Below are positions 62,890 to 64,000 of a DNA stretch of 64,000 nucleotides, in pieces (the first letter of the stretch is position 1; every line of letters begins with the position of its first letter). Where the stretch lies: the NCBI GenBank assembly GCA_032622095.1, contig CP136065.1, positions 241,097,530 to 241,161,529 on the forward strand. Direction: 5' to 3'. The notes beneath the pieces were generated by a model that did no database searches, was not told where the DNA came from, and was given only the letters and a program-made list of their open reading frames with translations. This DNA is from Siphonodentalium dalli (taxonomy: Eukaryota > Mollusca > Scaphopoda > Gadilida > Siphonodentaliidae). The translations under genes and the position numbers were made by a program.

Positions 62890-63938
62890 TGAAGACCCCT
62901 GTCCGGAAAGGCTTCTATTATAAAGTTATTATACAATGTTGTGTACAGTATGTGTTTTTCTTGTACGAGTCCAGGTTGTGGTGAAAAGTCATATTGGACG
63001 AGATACGCCAGTGTCGAGTCCAATATGACTTTTCACCACAACCTGGACGAGTACAAGAAAAACTCATACTGTACATAACATTGTATAATGACATTTTTAT
63101 TATCCATCTTTATGTTTATCCAAATTTTGGAAATAAAACTTTTGTGGTTATTTTTGGTATTTGTCAGCACTTAATTCTCTATAAAAGCCTGTACCGTATA
63201 TTGATCATCAGAAAGCATGATTTGGAAAAGTAAACACGGAAGTGAGAACAAAACTCAATGCGGAAGTGAAACGTCTGCTAAAATCCATCAATGTTGCGCG
63301 CGCATCACAATTTCACCGATTCATCTCGCAATAGAGTTAATTCGTGACGTCACAGAGTCCAATATGAGAAGTCATATTGTACAGTCGGGAGTCCAATATG
63401 ACTTTTTCCAGGACTATCACGTGGCGGCTTTTGCCCAATCGGAAATGGTGTTAGTTAAGGGATGGATAATAATAATTAATATTGATTTTATTTCGAATAT
63501 TTTATTGTGACCGTTTATTTGTCTATTTTTAGAACAGACCATTCGGGTGATACCATATAGCGATATAGAGCATTAGGCTGTTCCTATGGCTACGTACCAA
63601 ATGTCAAATGTCCCAGATTGATTGGTTGTATTGTTTCATTCCATAGTTATAAGCGATAATAAGTATAATTAACATTTATTTGTGACAAAAGTACACAATA
63701 AAATTTCTGTTAACAGATCTGAATCGAAGACTCTCGTGCCGCATCCTCACACATTTCGCCCAGATGTATTCAGACTGTTGACTAGTCAGTGGAGAGGTTT
63801 ACATTGGATATAATCCCACCCCACTGGGCACTATTGTTCGTTAGCTAAACAACCACACCTTTTTAGACCAGAAAATATTCTAAATAAAATTAATATTAAT
63901 TGATAGAAGCATTTCCGGACAGGAGTCTTCGATTCAGA
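62890..63938. mobile_element. inverted-repeat element with internal palindromes
   Basis: The outer ends pair 'gaagacccctgtccggaaag' with 'tttccggacaggagtcttc'. An inner palindrome has arms of about 75 bp (62925-63000 and 63013-63090: 'ttgtacgagtccaggttgtg' and complement). 'gtccaatatgacttttt' recurs at 63390. No coding sequence and no clear target duplication. Confidence 0.6.
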
Positions 63939-64000
63939 TCTAATATTTTATACCTCGGTAACTATATTATACATGTTTACAAAGAGATAATCCACCTTTA

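Overview
This is eukaryotic DNA: roughly one-third GC, spliced genes, and dense nested DNA transposons. The one host gene I can support encodes the spindle-checkpoint protein MAD1 and is clearly metazoan. The repeats (Helitrons with rearranged tandem arrays, piggyBac-type and hAT-type MITEs, a repeat with a self-complementary CGCCCGT..ACGGGCG start) suggest a marine invertebrate, plausibly a mollusc. That species guess is inference only.

1-28 kb is gene-poor and made mainly of transposons. It holds Helitron-type elements with a hairpin and CTAG end (213-584, 4282-5196), a foldback element with an 8-bp target duplication (1706-4040), and many terminal-inverted-repeat MITEs. The best element is a complete hAT transposon at 7959-13296. 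It has CAGGGGCGTAGGAA ends, a perfect 8-bp target duplication GTTTTTAA, and an intact three-exon minus-strand transposase of 791 aa. Elements are nested up to three deep (for example 22.3-25.9 kb).

28.8-61.7 kb is the MAD1L1 gene on the plus strand. Sixteen coding exons join in phase into 730 codons plus a stop (human MAD1 has 718 residues). All exons are supported by GT..AG borders and phase continuity, and the second half is strongly similar to human MAD1. The Mad2-interaction motif (KVLH..MNP) and the C-terminal RWD-type domain are present. The Arg-Leu-Lys motif of other MAD1 proteins reads Arg-Leu-Leu here. The introns are packed with MITEs, including TTAA-flanked piggyBac-type elements that carry a near-perfect 68-bp palindrome.

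The most unusual signal is that several MAD1L1 splice junctions have become minisatellites. Exon edge plus splice site is repeated in tandem at the 3' ends of exons 2, 4 and 15 and at the 5' end of exon 4 (about 12 acceptor copies). Every extra splice site I read through leads at once to an in-frame stop.

61.7-64 kb holds the presumed 3' UTR and downstream sequence, again filled with MITEs. No tRNA gene, CRISPR array or second host gene was found. One 5S-rRNA-like segment lies in an intron at about 46.6 kb.
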